Below, piece by piece: positions 12,486 to 26,350 of a stretch of DNA of 64,000 nt (position 1 is its first letter; the number at the start of each line of letters is the position of its first letter). The notes under the pieces are model-generated. The model saw nothing but the letters and a program-made list of their open reading frames with translations, did no database searches and was not told where the DNA came from. A program made the translations under genes and the position numbers. This DNA is from Trichoplusia ni. Lineage: Eukaryota > Arthropoda > Insecta > Lepidoptera > Noctuidae. The DNA lies in the NCBI RefSeq assembly GCF_003590095.1, contig NC_039478.1, positions 6,820,001-6,884,000 of the forward strand, given 5' to 3'.

Positions 12486-15347
12486 TATTGTATCAAAATA
12501 ACAAGTATTTCAGCAAATTGCTTCAACGCACATAAAATCTAAAACCTGTTTCCGCTCTTCTTGCAAACAATTTCATCAAATTCAAAATACGTCGCGACTC
12601 CACTAAAAAGTAGATTTATCTTCAAGGGCTTTAATAAAATTACTGCCGTAATAATACGTATTGTAAGAGACATGTACGGCCAAATTAAATAGGCATCCGA
12701 CAGACTCCCCTTGTATGATGTGACGCGAATGTATTATAATGATATGGAGCACCCATACGGCAACGAACGAGATTTTCCTCTTCTTTGATATAAATATTTG
12801 TTTTAATAAGATGAAAATGTAACGTCTAGCTTCCTACTTGCTTATTAAAACTTTTTTACAATATACTGTTGGCGCTTTGTCGAAGATTAAGCTAATAAAT
12901 ACACACTTCTTTATACATCCCTAAAAGTTTCAAATTCATATTTTTGGAATTGTACGTATCGTATTTTTTATCTGTTTCTCCTTCTTAGCATTCAAAGGTG
13001 ATCCTTATTTCCAGCCACTTCTGTCTTACGTTTTAAAGGCATATAAGTTGTTAACATTAGTGTTTATAATTTAGTCCCTGAATATGTTACACAATGTATT
13101 GATTAAATTATTAACATAATATGGATTCGCCTCCTGTAATATATCAAATTTGCTCTATTGTATGAAACATCGAAGCCAGCTGTTTCTGTGGTTTCAAGTT
13201 ACTTGATTGTCACCCATTGTTAGTTCATGGCATAAATGTAGGCTCTATTATTAATATTACCTAATAGTCTACATGAGATAGCTTACCTTTGTCTACGATA
13301 TTTAATATCACGTTTTTATATATATTAGTTCATTTTCCATGTTAGTTGTGTAAAATGTCTACAATATTTAAGTTAAGCTGCATTAACATCGATTTGTTTA
13401 TACGTTAAGTTGTAATGTAGTATAAGTCCGAGAGTAATTCGCGACCTCTACACGACCGCTTTAACCAGAACAATGTAAGTTACAAGTTTAGTCAGCAGCC
13501 CTTCGGCAGACCATAAAATGTTCCCGAACTGAACAAAGACATCAATCGGTTCACATTTCATCTCAAATTACACGTGTTTACTCATAATACGGACACGTTT
13601 GTTGAAGTTCCAGCAACAGGCGAACATTCACGAACGCGTAAGCAATATCGGGATTTAGTATTCTCCGAATTTCGCTTTAGGCAATCAATAAAATATATCT
13701 CAAAACTCTCGAGAAAAAATCCGTAAATTCTGTTGCTCGTCCGTGGATGACTTAATAACCTCACGATATTTTACTTCTAAAATGATTAAAAAGTGGCAAA
13801 ACTTTCTTTTTGCACGAAAGTACGATAGTTGGCGGGGAAAACGTAATTTTTTCCTCACGACTTCCCCACGGATATTAACACCTGATCCCTGATATCGAAG
13901 CTGCGAATTTAGCACTATCCGTCCGTAGACAACCAATTATTCAAGCATTTCGCTTAGGTCGACCAACAGGTTGGTGGTTTACCGTTCTCCTCCAGATACT
14001 CACTGTAGATTTCTTAAAAAACCGAGGTGTTACTAATGAGATACTTACCTAGGTATAGTTTAGCGGATAGATTTACTACGCTTTTTAGCAAAATTTAAGT
14101 TTAAAAATTTTCTTCGCTTTTTTGTATTCTAAATTGGCGAGTTTGCAAAAAAAAAAGGTTTGCATACAGCGATTAAATTTTGTCAACGTTGAAAGATCTG
14201 TAATTGATAAAAGTTATTGTGCTGAAAACTTAATCGATTTTCCGCCTGAATTTGTAGGGACGTTCTGAAGTAGAATTGTAATCTATACCTGCTCAGTAAT
14301 ATGCTCCTCAATAGATCGAAGCAGTCAAATCGTTTATTGAACTCTTTAGATTATTTTTCCTCAATTTAGGTAGTGCAAATTATTTCCTTGTGTGCAAATT
14401 TATAATGCAATATATTGATTTCGTTGAATCGTTTCGTAGATACAGTATAGTATTATGCCTGCCAAAAGAACCTAAAGATAGTTTTATTAAATATTAAACT
14501 ATCATTTTGAAATTTAAGCCTGCTCTATGCTTGCATAGATTAAGGAAAAACTTTAGCTCTAACTATAAGACAAAGAAAAAATAACTTTGAGAGCCAACAA
14601 AGCATTTAAGGCCTATAGGCTAAACTACAAACAACCAAGTGGAACCACGAGCCGATAACACCATAGCTCACAATTAATCACTATAAATTAACACAAGTGT
14701 ATCACAATCAGTAATTAATAGTCCATATTTATTAGGCGCAACATAAATACTGTGTTCTCTATCGTATCAAGACAACAACTCAAAATAAAATACCCTTGAG
14801 AGCGGCAGACCTCCAGGTGTGAGTGCATAAATATAATACACAGGCGACCCGCTGGCACGCTCATGCCCGCTGTCATATTAACTGTTACATTAAATTACGG
14901 CCACGGAACTGATCGACCTTTCGTACTTATTATCTCCACACCACACAACATAAAAACAACTTTAAAGTAGGTAGAATAGAGCTGAATTTTATAAATAACA
15001 TTCGACGCTAATACGACGTTTAGAACTGGATAGAAAACAGCCGGCAATGTAGCAGAGCTCGCACATTGATTTCGGCTCTTTCGAAAAGCTATCTTTTTTG
15101 TTCATTTGTTTGTTTTAATAATATTTTATCCGATGTGATGGAACGGACGCATTTGTCAGGTCTGTAAAATGTATCTACGCTGTGAGCGAAGCCAGGGCTG
15201 GCTAATTAATTAGGCAGATTGTTGCCTACATACATGCTAATGAAGGCACATGCCGTTGATGAGTTTAAGAAACTTAAACGGGTCCTTATTCTTTGTGAGT
15301 ACACGTGCTATTCACGAAGTACTTTCGAACGCTTCTTTTTTATATTT

Positions 15348-15388
15348 AACTGTAATAATTAACACAGTACGTGTTAATTATTACAGTT
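15348..15388. repeat. Perfect 18-bp inverted repeat (hairpin)
   Basis: Arms AACTGTAATAATTAACAC and its exact complement GTGTTAATTATTACAGTT around the loop AGTAC. It could form a hairpin in DNA or RNA. The arms are too short for a normal pre-miRNA by themselves. It may be a decayed palindromic element. Confidence 0.8.
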
Positions 15389-15929
15389 GCTAAAACAATG
15401 CTTGGAAAATATTTCTTCATTAATAAAGGAAGCAGGGCAAACTAATATAAAAAAGAACAAAATTGTCAATTTTCTTCAATTCATCAAGAATTTTCAAGCC
15501 TTTTGCCGTAAAAGTGTCGAAGTAGAAAATTAAATATTCTGAATCCCTCAATTGTGTTAGATCTAAAGTTTTAAAGTCACATAAAAGACTAGAATCTAGA
15601 ACCGTAATTAAGAAGTCATTGGAAGTTGTCTCGGTAAGCGAGAAATTACTCTTTTAATCTTATATTCTTAGTTCTGCAAAGAAATGACACTGTTGAATTA
15701 ATGAAATACTTTTTCCTATTTTAAGAAATTTCATTATAGACGGGAAATGAACGAGCCTTCAATTTTGAGCGCTAGCATTACATTTTTTAGTCTAATAAAA
15801 TGTCTGGGCACGAAGGTTTATTTTTTATTGACCCTTTTGTAGAAAATTTTCAGTCATGAAATGATAATTATAGCCATCATTGCAAAAAAAAACACAGCCA
15901 GTTTTGAAAATTCAAATTAGATTGATTTG

Positions 15930-16080
15930 ACTATACCACGCTAAAACCTGCATGTCGCGGGTTCGATCCCAAACATTTGTGTAATCGACGAATGCTTGTC
16001 TTGAATCTGGGTGTCTTTGTGCCTATGATTTGAATTTATATGTGAACTCCCTGTGACACAAGGGTTAAATTTTTTACTGC
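15930..16080 (+). repeat. tRNA-derived SINE copy
   Basis: Box B (GCGGGTTCGATCCCA near 15957) and the tail TCTGGGTGTCTTTGTGCCTA followed by TGATTTGAATTTATATG, a layout common in lepidopteran SINEs. Box A is poorly kept. Confidence 0.6.
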
Positions 16081-16739
16081 TCGAGTCGTTTCAAATAAAA
16101 GGAAAACTTTCATTTTTCAACGGTTGTCGCCACCATGACCGATTTTCCCTATGCACACATTGCCTACATTTAATATTCGAACTACAATGCAAACAATTAA
16201 TAGTTTGCAACAGTCACGCTCGATTCCAAACCGCAAAGTACACTATCACCAACCCACAACTATTTGAAACAAGTTCGCGATCCGTTTCACCTCCGAATGA
16301 CTGAAAATTCAGTTTTGTTCAAACCAATGAATATTGATTGTCGCGCATCGACAAGCTGAAATTAAAAATAAACGAAGACATTTCTTAAAATTGACAGCTC
16401 TGAAGCAAATAATTGCGATAGCGTCTGTCTGTCTTGAAAGCTTTTAACGTGTGGAAATGTTGTCTCAATTCTTTGAAAGTAATGGAGGAAAATAACATTT
16501 TGAGAGACATTAGGTATACGAATGGTAATTGAAAATTTGTTAGCTAGCAAACTTGTGCAAGTAAAAATGAGGGTTCTAATAAAAAATGAGTCTGATTTGC
16601 GATGGTGAGTGTTCCGTATAAACAGCTAAAATAAAAACAAATTTACAATGACCCTTCACCACCCATCAATTTTAAGACCATACCAAGCTTAACTTAACCC
16701 TAATGTTTAACTTCATGATATGCTATAATAGCAGCAACA

Positions 16740-16885
16740 GGAAACCACCAACTTTGAAGTTTGCAACTGTCTAGCTATTCATAGTTCATGAGAAACAGCC
16801 AGGTGACAGACGTAAAGAAAGACAGTAGAGCCTACGTAATAATGTTCCGTTTTATCATTTGGATGCAGATCCCTAAACATTGGGT
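16740..16885 (+). repeat. Family A interspersed repeat, third copy
   Basis: Best kept of the five copies: CAACTGTCTAGCTATTCATAG, TTCATGAGAAACAGCCAGGT, GACAGACGTAAAGAAAGACAG, ACGTAATAATGTTCCGTTTT in this order. Confidence 0.58.
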
Positions 16886-16979
16886 GCTATTACAATGTTG
16901 AATGTTCTTTGAAAATATGGTTATATGGATTTCTATGTAAAATTGTTGCAAATGGTAACTTAGACGGATTTCTAAGCGC

Positions 16980-17215
16980 CGATTACCGCTAATGGTCCAA
17001 ACGTTTGACGTCACACCAGAGGTCCCGTAAACGCAGCGTGGCGAATACGTTTCGGCGTCGGTTCGTTATGTGTCGTTTGCCTAACAACATGTAATGGGCG
17101 ACTGTCATTAACTATATTAACCCTAGTTCGTAATTCTAATGACGAATATCGCAAGTCATGAGCTGGCGGTTCGTCACAATGTCCCTTGTCAAACGACGCC
17201 CCGATTATGAGAAAT
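16980..17215. promoter_or_regulatory. CpG-richer block in the gene desert
   Basis: Stands out by many CpG steps (GTTTCGGCGTCGGTTCG near 17048) and a TGACGTCA-like TTGACGTCAC (CRE) near 17006. Candidate conserved non-coding DNA; no coding support. Confidence 0.2.
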
Positions 17216-20200
17216 AACAACCTCTATGATATCTTTTTCATCACCTACGCGATGTACGATGAACTTGCAGAAATAAAACGGGAGCTTTACTCTTTTTTTT
17301 CTATTAATCACTCACCCTTCTTGCTTTGTTAATGGTTCACTCCTATGTTTCAGATGTCTTCTATACTTGAATCTAATTGAAGTAAACAAAGATTATACTA
17401 ACAAATATAATAAACAAACCAAACTACAACTTTACACGTTGCCATACGTTAAAATTAATATTCTTTAAGTCATCAAATGATTAAACACTAGTTTTATATT
17501 AACCTAAATACAACAAAAAATAACATAGAATTGAAAAAGTATAATTATCACTCGCTACTCTTCTTAAAACGATCAATAGGTACATTTTCTTTAACTTTTA
17601 TATTCACGAAATGCAAAATACTGCCACCTACAATATAATGGCATCGGATTAGACCATAAATGTCTGGTTCACAAACGTATCAGCATGAGTCATAAAACGT
17701 CGTCAGATGAAGCCCACTGGGATGTATTAATATATAGCGCGAAGAAAACTAAATGCAAAAATACGTACATAAAATATTAGCTTACAAAAAGTATTTGCGA
17801 TGTTTTTCTATGAGATGATCTTCGTAAGGGTAATGGACGTTATAAAAATGTCTAAAAAGAGTTTTCATTTGTTTATAAATCTTGAAGTTGTTAAAAAAAA
17901 ACATTTAGTATTCTTTTCAAACACGTTATTTCTTTTTTTAGAAAAAAATGTTTGTGGAACCTTGACATAGACTTTCTTGTTGGGAAATAAATTTTCAGTT
18001 GATAAAAATATTAAATTCTTTAAGCCTTTTCTCAGCTATGTTGGGTTTAACATCCAGTTTACCGGATTCAGTTAAGTATCAGTGTTTTACTCATCATTTT
18101 TGTTTGTATAATTTAATTTCTTTAAGTATTAATACTAGCATTGACACGTTTTTCAAATCATTTTAACTTGATGTGAGCATAAACACCCTATAAGACACGT
18201 TTCGAGGATATTTATAATTATATCTCGAAGGGCGTTTAGTATGCGAAGGACCAAGGACAGTTTCCTTGAGCCACTTGTAGAGCAAGGTCTTATCGCGCAA
18301 TAAACGTTAAAATACGAACCAATCTACTTCCGCAATGAAGCAAGGGATATGTTAAGGACAAATTGAAGGAAAGTTTTGCGAAATTCACAAGAGAATCAGG
18401 GGGAATAAGGAAAATTGATAGTTTATTTCCACTGTGAGTGGGAAATATAGTTAAGAGTGGAGATATCGATTTAAGGGTGTCTTACCTAAGGGTTAAAAAC
18501 GGAACCAAAAAATTTCAAAATATTGATGAAAAAGTCGAGGCCTAAAACACTCAATATTTTTTTCACTTACATCACTAATGCCTTACCCAAAACACATAAT
18601 AATGAACAAAAAAAACACCAGGCACCATTATTTTATAAGTAACGGCCACATTTAATGTCCATTATAATAAATGATACACCTACATAGAGTTAGACTTGTT
18701 GAAAGCATGTACCGTTAAGGCCAGGACGCATCACGTAACCGGTAAAAGGCGGGCGTGGAGTAAATAACAGCTTATTACCTTCAATTACATTATTATATTC
18801 ACTTTAGCTTTGTCACGAGGCCAGATGACACGATCCAGGGCTTAAGTGAATATTCATCACGGTATCGGACACACCACTTTAGGAATTTATGTTTTTATAA
18901 AGGGAAGCTTTCCAAGAATATTATTTAAAGAAGGTGAGCAAAAATATTAAGCAAGATCTTTTGAGAAAAAAATGGAAAATTACTTTAGGTATTTTTTTAA
19001 ATAAAATGTCCATGCCATTCCTGACGAAACTTGAAATATATTATTGTCAGTTTAGGTATACGAAATAAAGTTGAAAAAAAAATCCGCTGTAAAAAGTCAT
19101 AGTCAAGACGGATCAGGAAGTGAACTGGGATAGCTAACGATTCGGAGCTGTTCCACCAACCTACTAATAAGTAGGACAACAATAAGCTGATCACGTAGTA
19201 ACCTTCACCAGGTGGACCTCTAGAAGAAATCAATGTTCCAGTGGCAGAAGGAAAGTCACATACATATAACAAGGGTTAACCAAAATTCTAACTTCTCTCA
19301 TTCGTGTGAAAAAAACCTTTTGAACAAGAGTGCCAAAAAATATTTTTTCTAACTTAATATAAGTACAAAATGTAATCACAAAGGCAGTTTTATCCTTCCA
19401 CTTTTTAAATTCCTGTACATCAACACATCACCCAAAGGCTTTTACATAAATTCCCGACGCAACATTCTTCCATCACAAACAAGCGGGCAGAGAACAAGCG
19501 ATAAGTTTTATAGATGCATTGTTACCTTTTCTTGGCAGAGTCCTTACTTTTCTTCAAGGGAACAGACCCCAATAACACATTGAGAGACTGCTTACAAATT
19601 TGTTTCACCTATTCCCAGATATTTGGGCGGGTTTGTAATGCCAGACCACCCGAACAACGCATAAACTCGCCAATATATTAGAAGTTAACGTCGGGATGAA
19701 ATGAACGCGAGTATTTTGCATATGATTAGTAAGACTCGTAAGAGGCTCAACCGATTCGCGGTACCATTCTCAATATACATGTTACTTTGAATACTTTATT
19801 GAATGTTCAGTAAATATACATTTTATTGAATATTTCCTATGCACGTGTATTCAAATAGATCTAGTGGTTGAGATTGAAAGGAAAACCCACATCGTATTGC
19901 TTTATACTTGTCAATTCGTGTTCAATCAGTCGACAATACCATCGTTATTGCTGTTTGCTAATCATAAATATATGGAAAGTAACTTTTAGCTAATAAAGCA
20001 ATAAATTTATTAAAATATTTGCTGTAATAATTGTTTCTACGTATCAAAATAGTTGTCGGCGACATGATAAGATTAGGCAAAGGTTTTGCAAAAATTCTAC
20101 TGACTTTCTATATTTAGAAATAAAATCTTAACGATCATCATTCATCAACGTTATTATGAAAAACGAGAGCAACGACATTATAAATGGCAATCGACGCCTG

Positions 20201-20905
20201 AAGGAAAATTAGCATATTTACTGAACTGCAACATTTTTATTTATTTTGAACTTACAATATCTTTCATTAGTAGCGCTTGCATGTTTTAAGAGAATTGGTT
20301 AACAATTGCAACTGCAACATTTGTTCTTTCATTACTTTTTTATAAGACATAGTATTTAGAGGCAAATAGTGTTTTAAAAGATAAATTTCGATATTCTAGG
20401 TTTCACAAAATTCTGTAATGCATCGCTAAAACCTTGAAATTTATCTAATTTATTTCACGTTTTTTCGATTTAAAATTTGTTTTAATTTAAAGGCGAAAGC
20501 TACTCATGACCAACGTATCATTTTGTGTACGCCTTCGCATATATACCCACGCATCCAATAAAAACAAGAGATGAGAAAGAAGCTATATCAATTAAAAAAA
20601 ATCTCAATACCATATAATCCCATTGCAAGGCAAAGGAGGTACTAAACAAATAGGTTAGGTTAGTCACTGTAGTTAGATCTCTTTACATTAGCCCTGAAGC
20701 GATCTATGCGAAAACAAAGGACGACCGTGGAAGGTATTATCGACATCATTACTAGTATCGGAAAATGGATTAGTGGTAGTGCCAGTATATTATAAATACG
20801 AGTAGAGTACGTTGGTTCGTGCTGTGTTAAAGTACTTACGGTTAAAGCTTTGATAATGGAATTAAAATACACGTGTACACATTGGTTGGTGTAAACCGAT
20901 CTAGT

Positions 20906-20944
20906 TTCGAATAACGATTTGGAATATTAAATTCGTTATTCGAA
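20906..20944. repeat. 12-bp inverted repeat
   Basis: TTCGAATAACGA and its exact complement TCGTTATTCGAA separated by 15 bases of AT-rich loop. Function unknown; possibly the remnant of a palindromic element. Confidence 0.7.
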
Positions 20945-21014
20945 TTAAAACAAAAAAAATAAAGAGAAATATTTTGTCTCCATAAGATATGCTCTATAAA
21001 ATTAACAAGTTATA

Positions 21015-21100
21015 TTATTCAATCTTAGTCTGTTGCGGCCCACAGCTGGACAAGGCCTCCCCCAATTTGCATTACAACATCCAGGCTTCCACCTTCTGTA
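21015..21100 (+). repeat. LINE-derived fragment (degraded)
   Basis: CACAGCTGGACAAGGCCTCC CCCAA followed by CATCCAGGCTTCCACC resembles the CTGCTGGACATAGGCCTCCC type stretch that is abundant in Lepidoptera as part of a non-LTR element. Named from memory. Confidence 0.5.
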
Positions 21101-21674
21101 TCCAGAAAAAATTAGCTATGTTTTTTGGTCATTGCCTCTGTGAGCTGGACAGTATCCTTCACTACGTTTGCGATTTCGTGTCAATCTAATACATCCATTA
21201 TTAATATTTGGGATAAATAGCCTGGAGGAAAGGATTTTTTGAACGACCGACCATGATCAAATTTGAGAATTTAAATTTTTTTTAACTCGTGTTTTTTATC
21301 AATTTTTTTAACTATTGGCTAACACTATTGGTCTGCTCTACATTTACAATAAGTAGGTATATCATTTTATTAATTCCCCGCAACAAAGCAATTACTAAAA
21401 TCCAATAAAACCATTGCTATTATTATTTAGGCGTATATTGAAGCTAATATCAAAACAGTGAGGACAAATAAGGTCTTATTTGATTAGGTACATGACAAAA
21501 GTATCGGTGACTCATATTAGATGTAGCTAAGGGCTGTCTATCGAACCCCTAATATACGATAAAGGTCAATAAGCCAGCCTTTAGAGAAGCCGGTACAATT
21601 GAGTTGTCTGAACGTTCGGTTATTGCTTTCATATTAATTTTATATCGAGATTAAGGTTTCTCTATATTTCGTAT

Positions 21675-21835
21675 TGAGCTAGATATTTTTAGGGTTCATT
21701 AACGAATAAGTAAACGATGCTAACTATAAGGTGAAATTGTAACGGTATTACTAAGACTTCGCTGTCTGTCCGTTTATTATCAGGCCGTATCACATGAACA
21801 GTTATAGGTAGACGGCTAAAATTTTCACACACAAA
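21675..21835 (-). repeat. Family A interspersed repeat, fourth copy (inverted)
   Basis: Read on the minus strand it gives the same order of blocks as the copy at 16740, seen on the plus strand as ACTAAGACTTCGCTGTCTGTCC, CAGGCCGTATCACATGAAC and ATAGGTAGACGGCTAAAATTT. Confidence 0.55.
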
Positions 21836-24299
21836 TCATGTATTTACAAACAATAAAGATACGGTTTTGATACTCATGATGAATGACATTTTCTTTTTAT
21901 GTTTTATTTTTCTTAAGCGTATTTGTTGAACGCCTCAGTGCTTTAGATCCGGCTCGCACTTCATCTGTTTTTTTTTCATTCGTCGCAATATTCGACCCTA
22001 AAAATATAGTCGTGAGGAATCTTACCGGCGTACACTATTTTAGCGCTACTCTCTTTTGTTTCTTTGTAGAATTATTTCATAGCAAACTATCACAGAAACT
22101 AGTTATACTGAGTACGACTAATCCTCTTTGGGAAAACCCACTGGTAGACCTCAGCTTCCATTACCTTTGGGATGGCTCCTTTTACTTTTCGAGGATCAGG
22201 AATTAACTGACTGCGAACTTCCGTAATCTAGAATAATCGGGCCTTTAAAGATTTTTATTTATATACCTACATTAAGCAGTATACTTATCAATTGAGAATG
22301 GGAGGGGTTAAATATCTTAGAAAACGGGCATCTTTTAATATCCAAGCTCTACCTAAAAATATGATGGAAATGTACCGGCAAAATTTAAATAGGTTCAAAA
22401 AATAAATTTAATTACTTGTTAATCGAGAAGGAAAAATGTACCAAATTCAATAGATTACGAAATTCCAATACAGATTCCTTCCAAGTGGAATATTTATCAG
22501 TATTCTTATAAGCAAAAATAAATTTCTTGTATTCAATAAGATTTGTACAGACAAATACTATTGTTATGTTCCATTCATCCGTTTCGTTTTATTTCCAGAG
22601 TTTATTGAACTGTATTTAAAAAGCATTTTCGACAATGCAACTATTAGACCAAAAAAAGGTCAACTATATCAACTGAGATTAAATAGCAAAGCCATTATTG
22701 CTCCAATATTCGATTCTAAATTTTCGTTTACCGCGGGCAAGCGTTAAATAATTGCAAAACGTTATGGGTCGCTTGTGAATGGACAGTTACATCTCTGCAT
22801 ACAGAACTTGGTTAACGATATGCACTACTTATCCGAAATACGAAATCCGAAGCTAGTAATTATTTTTTACTAGATGCCTATTTTATAATCTAAGACGATC
22901 GTGAATCGCAGAACCGATTGCTCCGTCAGCCGAAGCCGTAATTTGCGAAAGAGAAAAAACAGTCATTTGTCAGAAACATACAAAAATAAACAACGAATCT
23001 TTCCCACGGTTTCGAGAAACGATAGATCCACCGAATACAATATTATTAGCAATCATTTTTGGCCAATAAGAAATCCTCTGTTCATTTTTAGGGTTCCATT
23101 CAGCTGTTGAGTAAATTAAAATTTTTCCGACATTAAAATGTGGTCTCTTACATTTCTCTTATATTTTCCTGAAGTAAAGTACCAAAAGTTTGTATACTTC
23201 GTATGCTTTATTTACGTGAAACGTGGTTAGAAAATGTATTTTGTGTACATGACTTATAATACATAGAACTGCGACGTACAGAACCCACCAATAGTTTTTA
23301 GTGAAGGTACTTTTTTAAATAATCTGCTAACAATGGCTCTTAAAAACATATTTATTTTCCGCCTAACTGTTTTTATAATTTGCTTTGATTTTAGCAATTT
23401 TGTCATTAAAATTAAGTTTTTATGCTAACTTCGTTAAACGTTGACAGAGCCCTATCAATTATTTTTTAATTAAAAAATCACTGACTGGTGAATTAAAAAT
23501 ATTACTGAATTATTAGATTGAGTTTTGATGTACCAATTAACTCAGAGAAGAGTAGATGTGTGGCAGTAATTACAAGGACGATTAAAACTTTGACTTTACA
23601 CCTATCCCTTTACTATAAAAGACAATTTCACAGTAACCTATAAATAATAACCTTGAAGGACGTAAATGTGATCCATCAAGAGAACATCTGCTGAAAATAA
23701 TTTAAAAAATTATAAAAAAAACTCCCTCCGTCTCCTTAAATAGGAGTTTTCATTCAACTTTATAACAATAGTTCTTCCTTCATTGGCACAGTGACGTTTG
23801 ATTACTGCCTAGTTACGGATAGCAGAAAAATTTTCGTCAAACATTTAAAAAGGTCTGAAAAAAAGTTATAACTTAAAATCTTTAAATAGTTAAAATTAAA
23901 ATAAATCTTTTTTGGTTTAGTTTAGAAAATATTTTGTTCATTTAATTTCGTTAAGTTTTTTTTTACAGATAAAAGGAAAACATAAATAAACCCTGAAATG
24001 TATAACTGTCATCTAGGTTATGTAGGTAGGAATTTATTTTGGCTTTATCAGAAAAAAATACATTTTCAAAGATTCAATTACAAACACCTTTAACCTAAAT
24101 TAAAGCAACAAAAAATAATTCATCATCCAGAACGCTAATATAAATGATTACGACAGTATTGTCATATTATACAATCATCTATCAAAATATAGCCCAAAAA
24201 GCCCAAAAATCTAAAAAAAGCACCTTTCAAACACAAACTTTTCCTGCTATCGGTACACGCACACACAAACACACACTACGTATAACTAGTTAATTTCCT

Positions 24300-24420
24300 T
24301 TGTGACAAAGGCCCGGCTCGTCCGCTGGATGCGTGGAAATCGCGATGCGACACGGTGATCCACGCAACGCGTCCTGCTGCCGACGGTACCGATCACGTGG
24401 GTCGCATCATATAAAGGTAA
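24300..24420. promoter_or_regulatory. GC-rich island with inverted TGCGTGGA
   Basis: CpG-rich block with TGCGTGGA and its complement TCCACGCA about 20 bases apart, an E-box-like CACGTG, and ATATAAAGG at its right end. Candidate enhancer or the promoter of an unseen transcript. Confidence 0.25.
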
Positions 24421-25419
24421 ATATGTAACTAAACACATTGTGTCTTTAGATACGTTTTTTTATGTTAATTGGATTTTTTTGGTGCTTTTTGATGGTCAGG
24501 TGCTGGTTAGGCATTTAGAGATACGCTTTTTAAAGTTCGATATACAACGCTAATTGCAACTAAGTTTGAATTCTGAAGGACTTTGTTTGGTTATTCATGT
24601 GAAATACAGCCTTACTTAGTAGGCCCGAGTGTATGTCGAGGGCTATTTAAAAATAATTTAAAAAAAAAACATCACTTTATTTTTGTATGTGACGTTCAGA
24701 CAATTAAAGCATCGTCTCATAAAAGAAACTGTTCTCTAATAAACCTCAATGATTAATACGATAACTTAATATTGTGATAACAATAATAATGTTCTACACG
24801 TAAGTTGATAGAATAGATTTGTTCGCCGTCTAGAAACTTACCCTTAACTGGATCAGAATCTTGTTCCCAAGTTTCTGCGGGCGTGGCATTAAGTGAGCGA
24901 CGTTTGTTGAGTCAAACTTTAACAAGAAACAAGTATAGTTTATCTTACAATTTACGCTTGGACTAGAAACAGTCACTTAATATGTATAAGTGTATCTCAC
25001 TCATACATGCAAACGATTTCATTATTTATCATTTGGTGAAAGAATAAACTGGTATATTACACGCAATGTTCAACTTTTCGATTTTCAATGTAGAAATAAA
25101 GATGTAAATATTCCAGCTACAGCTGTACCACTTCTTTACTTAACGGATTCGTACAAGCGTTTACCATTAGATGTATTACACGGTTGCTTAACGTAAGAAG
25201 TACAGTTACGAAATGTAATAATACCGATATCCCTGACGCCTAAATAAAACCGACTTGATCTTACCGATTTCGTCACATCTAGGTAAGTACATTCGTCTTG
25301 CTTCTGCGCATATTTTGTTTGAAACCTTCTCAGTTTATGTAAGCCGATGTAACTTCAGCGCCATTGTGAAACAGTACATGTAATTTCATTATGTAAGTTT
25401 AATACAACGTTGTTCTCGT

Positions 25420-25530
25420 GGTAGCGGTGTTCGCGCGCGGCTCGGGCGGCAGCCGCCGCGTCTGCGCGGGCGCAGGACCTCCGCAGGACGCGCGCATGCG
25501 CGACGTTCCCGGAATACGAGCGCGATTAAT
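25420..25530. promoter_or_regulatory. CpG island-like block
   Basis: The most CpG-dense stretch of the left 54 kb (GTTCGCGCGCGGCTCGGGCG and following). It is not obviously repeated elsewhere in the window. Short open frames begin downstream but show no domain. Could be a promoter, an enhancer, or a non-coding first exon. Confidence 0.28.
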
Positions 25531-26119
25531 AGCGACACAAACTATTTCCGCTTAACCGAGACAAATCATAATTACTCCTTCGGGTTTGCTCTTACGCACC
25601 CCCTTTGATGTTTTTATTCCAAATCCCGGTTACGGCCAACTTAAAACAAATAGAACGGCTCACGACCGATTATACGTTTGCGTTAAAACGATTTGTAACG
25701 GTGATAGCTTTCGTGAATTTCGCCCAAGTTTCTGTCCCTGTGTGGTCCCTCGCGCTCGTTTTGGATAATTACTTGTTTGCTTTTTGTTATTAGTTCGCCC
25801 GTCAATAATTTGACGTTTGAGTGATCAAACGGAACGGCTTCCTTATTTCCCACGACCAAATTACAACTGTAGCCGCAGCATTCTAAATAAAAGACTGTTT
25901 CCTAGGAACTTTCGACTATCAATTAAAGAATGTTTGGTAAACGGGTAAACTTAACTTTAATTATAATTGTAAGTTCTTTGACCCGCAACATAGCTTGGGC
26001 ACGCAATTTGGTTTAGTAATTTTTCCTCCTCACGCAGCCACAACCACTATGCGTGTATCGATTAAAACCAATTATTGTCTACTCTATTGTAGGTACATTT
26101 CAGTGTGCTTTTAATAACG

Positions 26120-26350
26120 CTCTCACATGATTTCCCTTTACAGATCGCCGCGTATTTTGGGTGCAGACAAGCGGCGGCCGTACAGTCGCGCGCAGATGCG
26201 ACATCCGTCGGTCTCACGTGAAAATCGATTTTCCACGGTACGCCAGCTGGCGCGAGCGACAGCTATAAACCATTCACTCTTTGCTTTCCATCACAAATAT
26301 AAGCCACCTTATGACTTAGGCGTTATGGTCGTTAATCGTGTAAACTAGTG
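26120..26350. promoter_or_regulatory. CpG-richer block
   Basis: Contains GCGGCGGCCGTACAGTCGCG and a weak 73-codon frame without known motifs. Lies 0.7 kb from the 25420 island, so the two may belong to one regulatory region. Confidence 0.22.

Larger units (their letters stand above)
10929..20890. other. Gene desert, 10.9-20.9 kb
   Basis: AT-rich DNA with no recognisable gene. Holds the SINE and family A copies listed separately, the 15348 hairpin and a GC-richer block at 16980-17215. Open frames here (60-91 codons) show no known domains. Confidence 0.72.

Noticed and set aside
21883..22206. 107-codon plus-strand frame
   Set aside because: Phe/Leu/Ser-rich as expected from T-rich DNA; no transmembrane topology or family that I can recognise.
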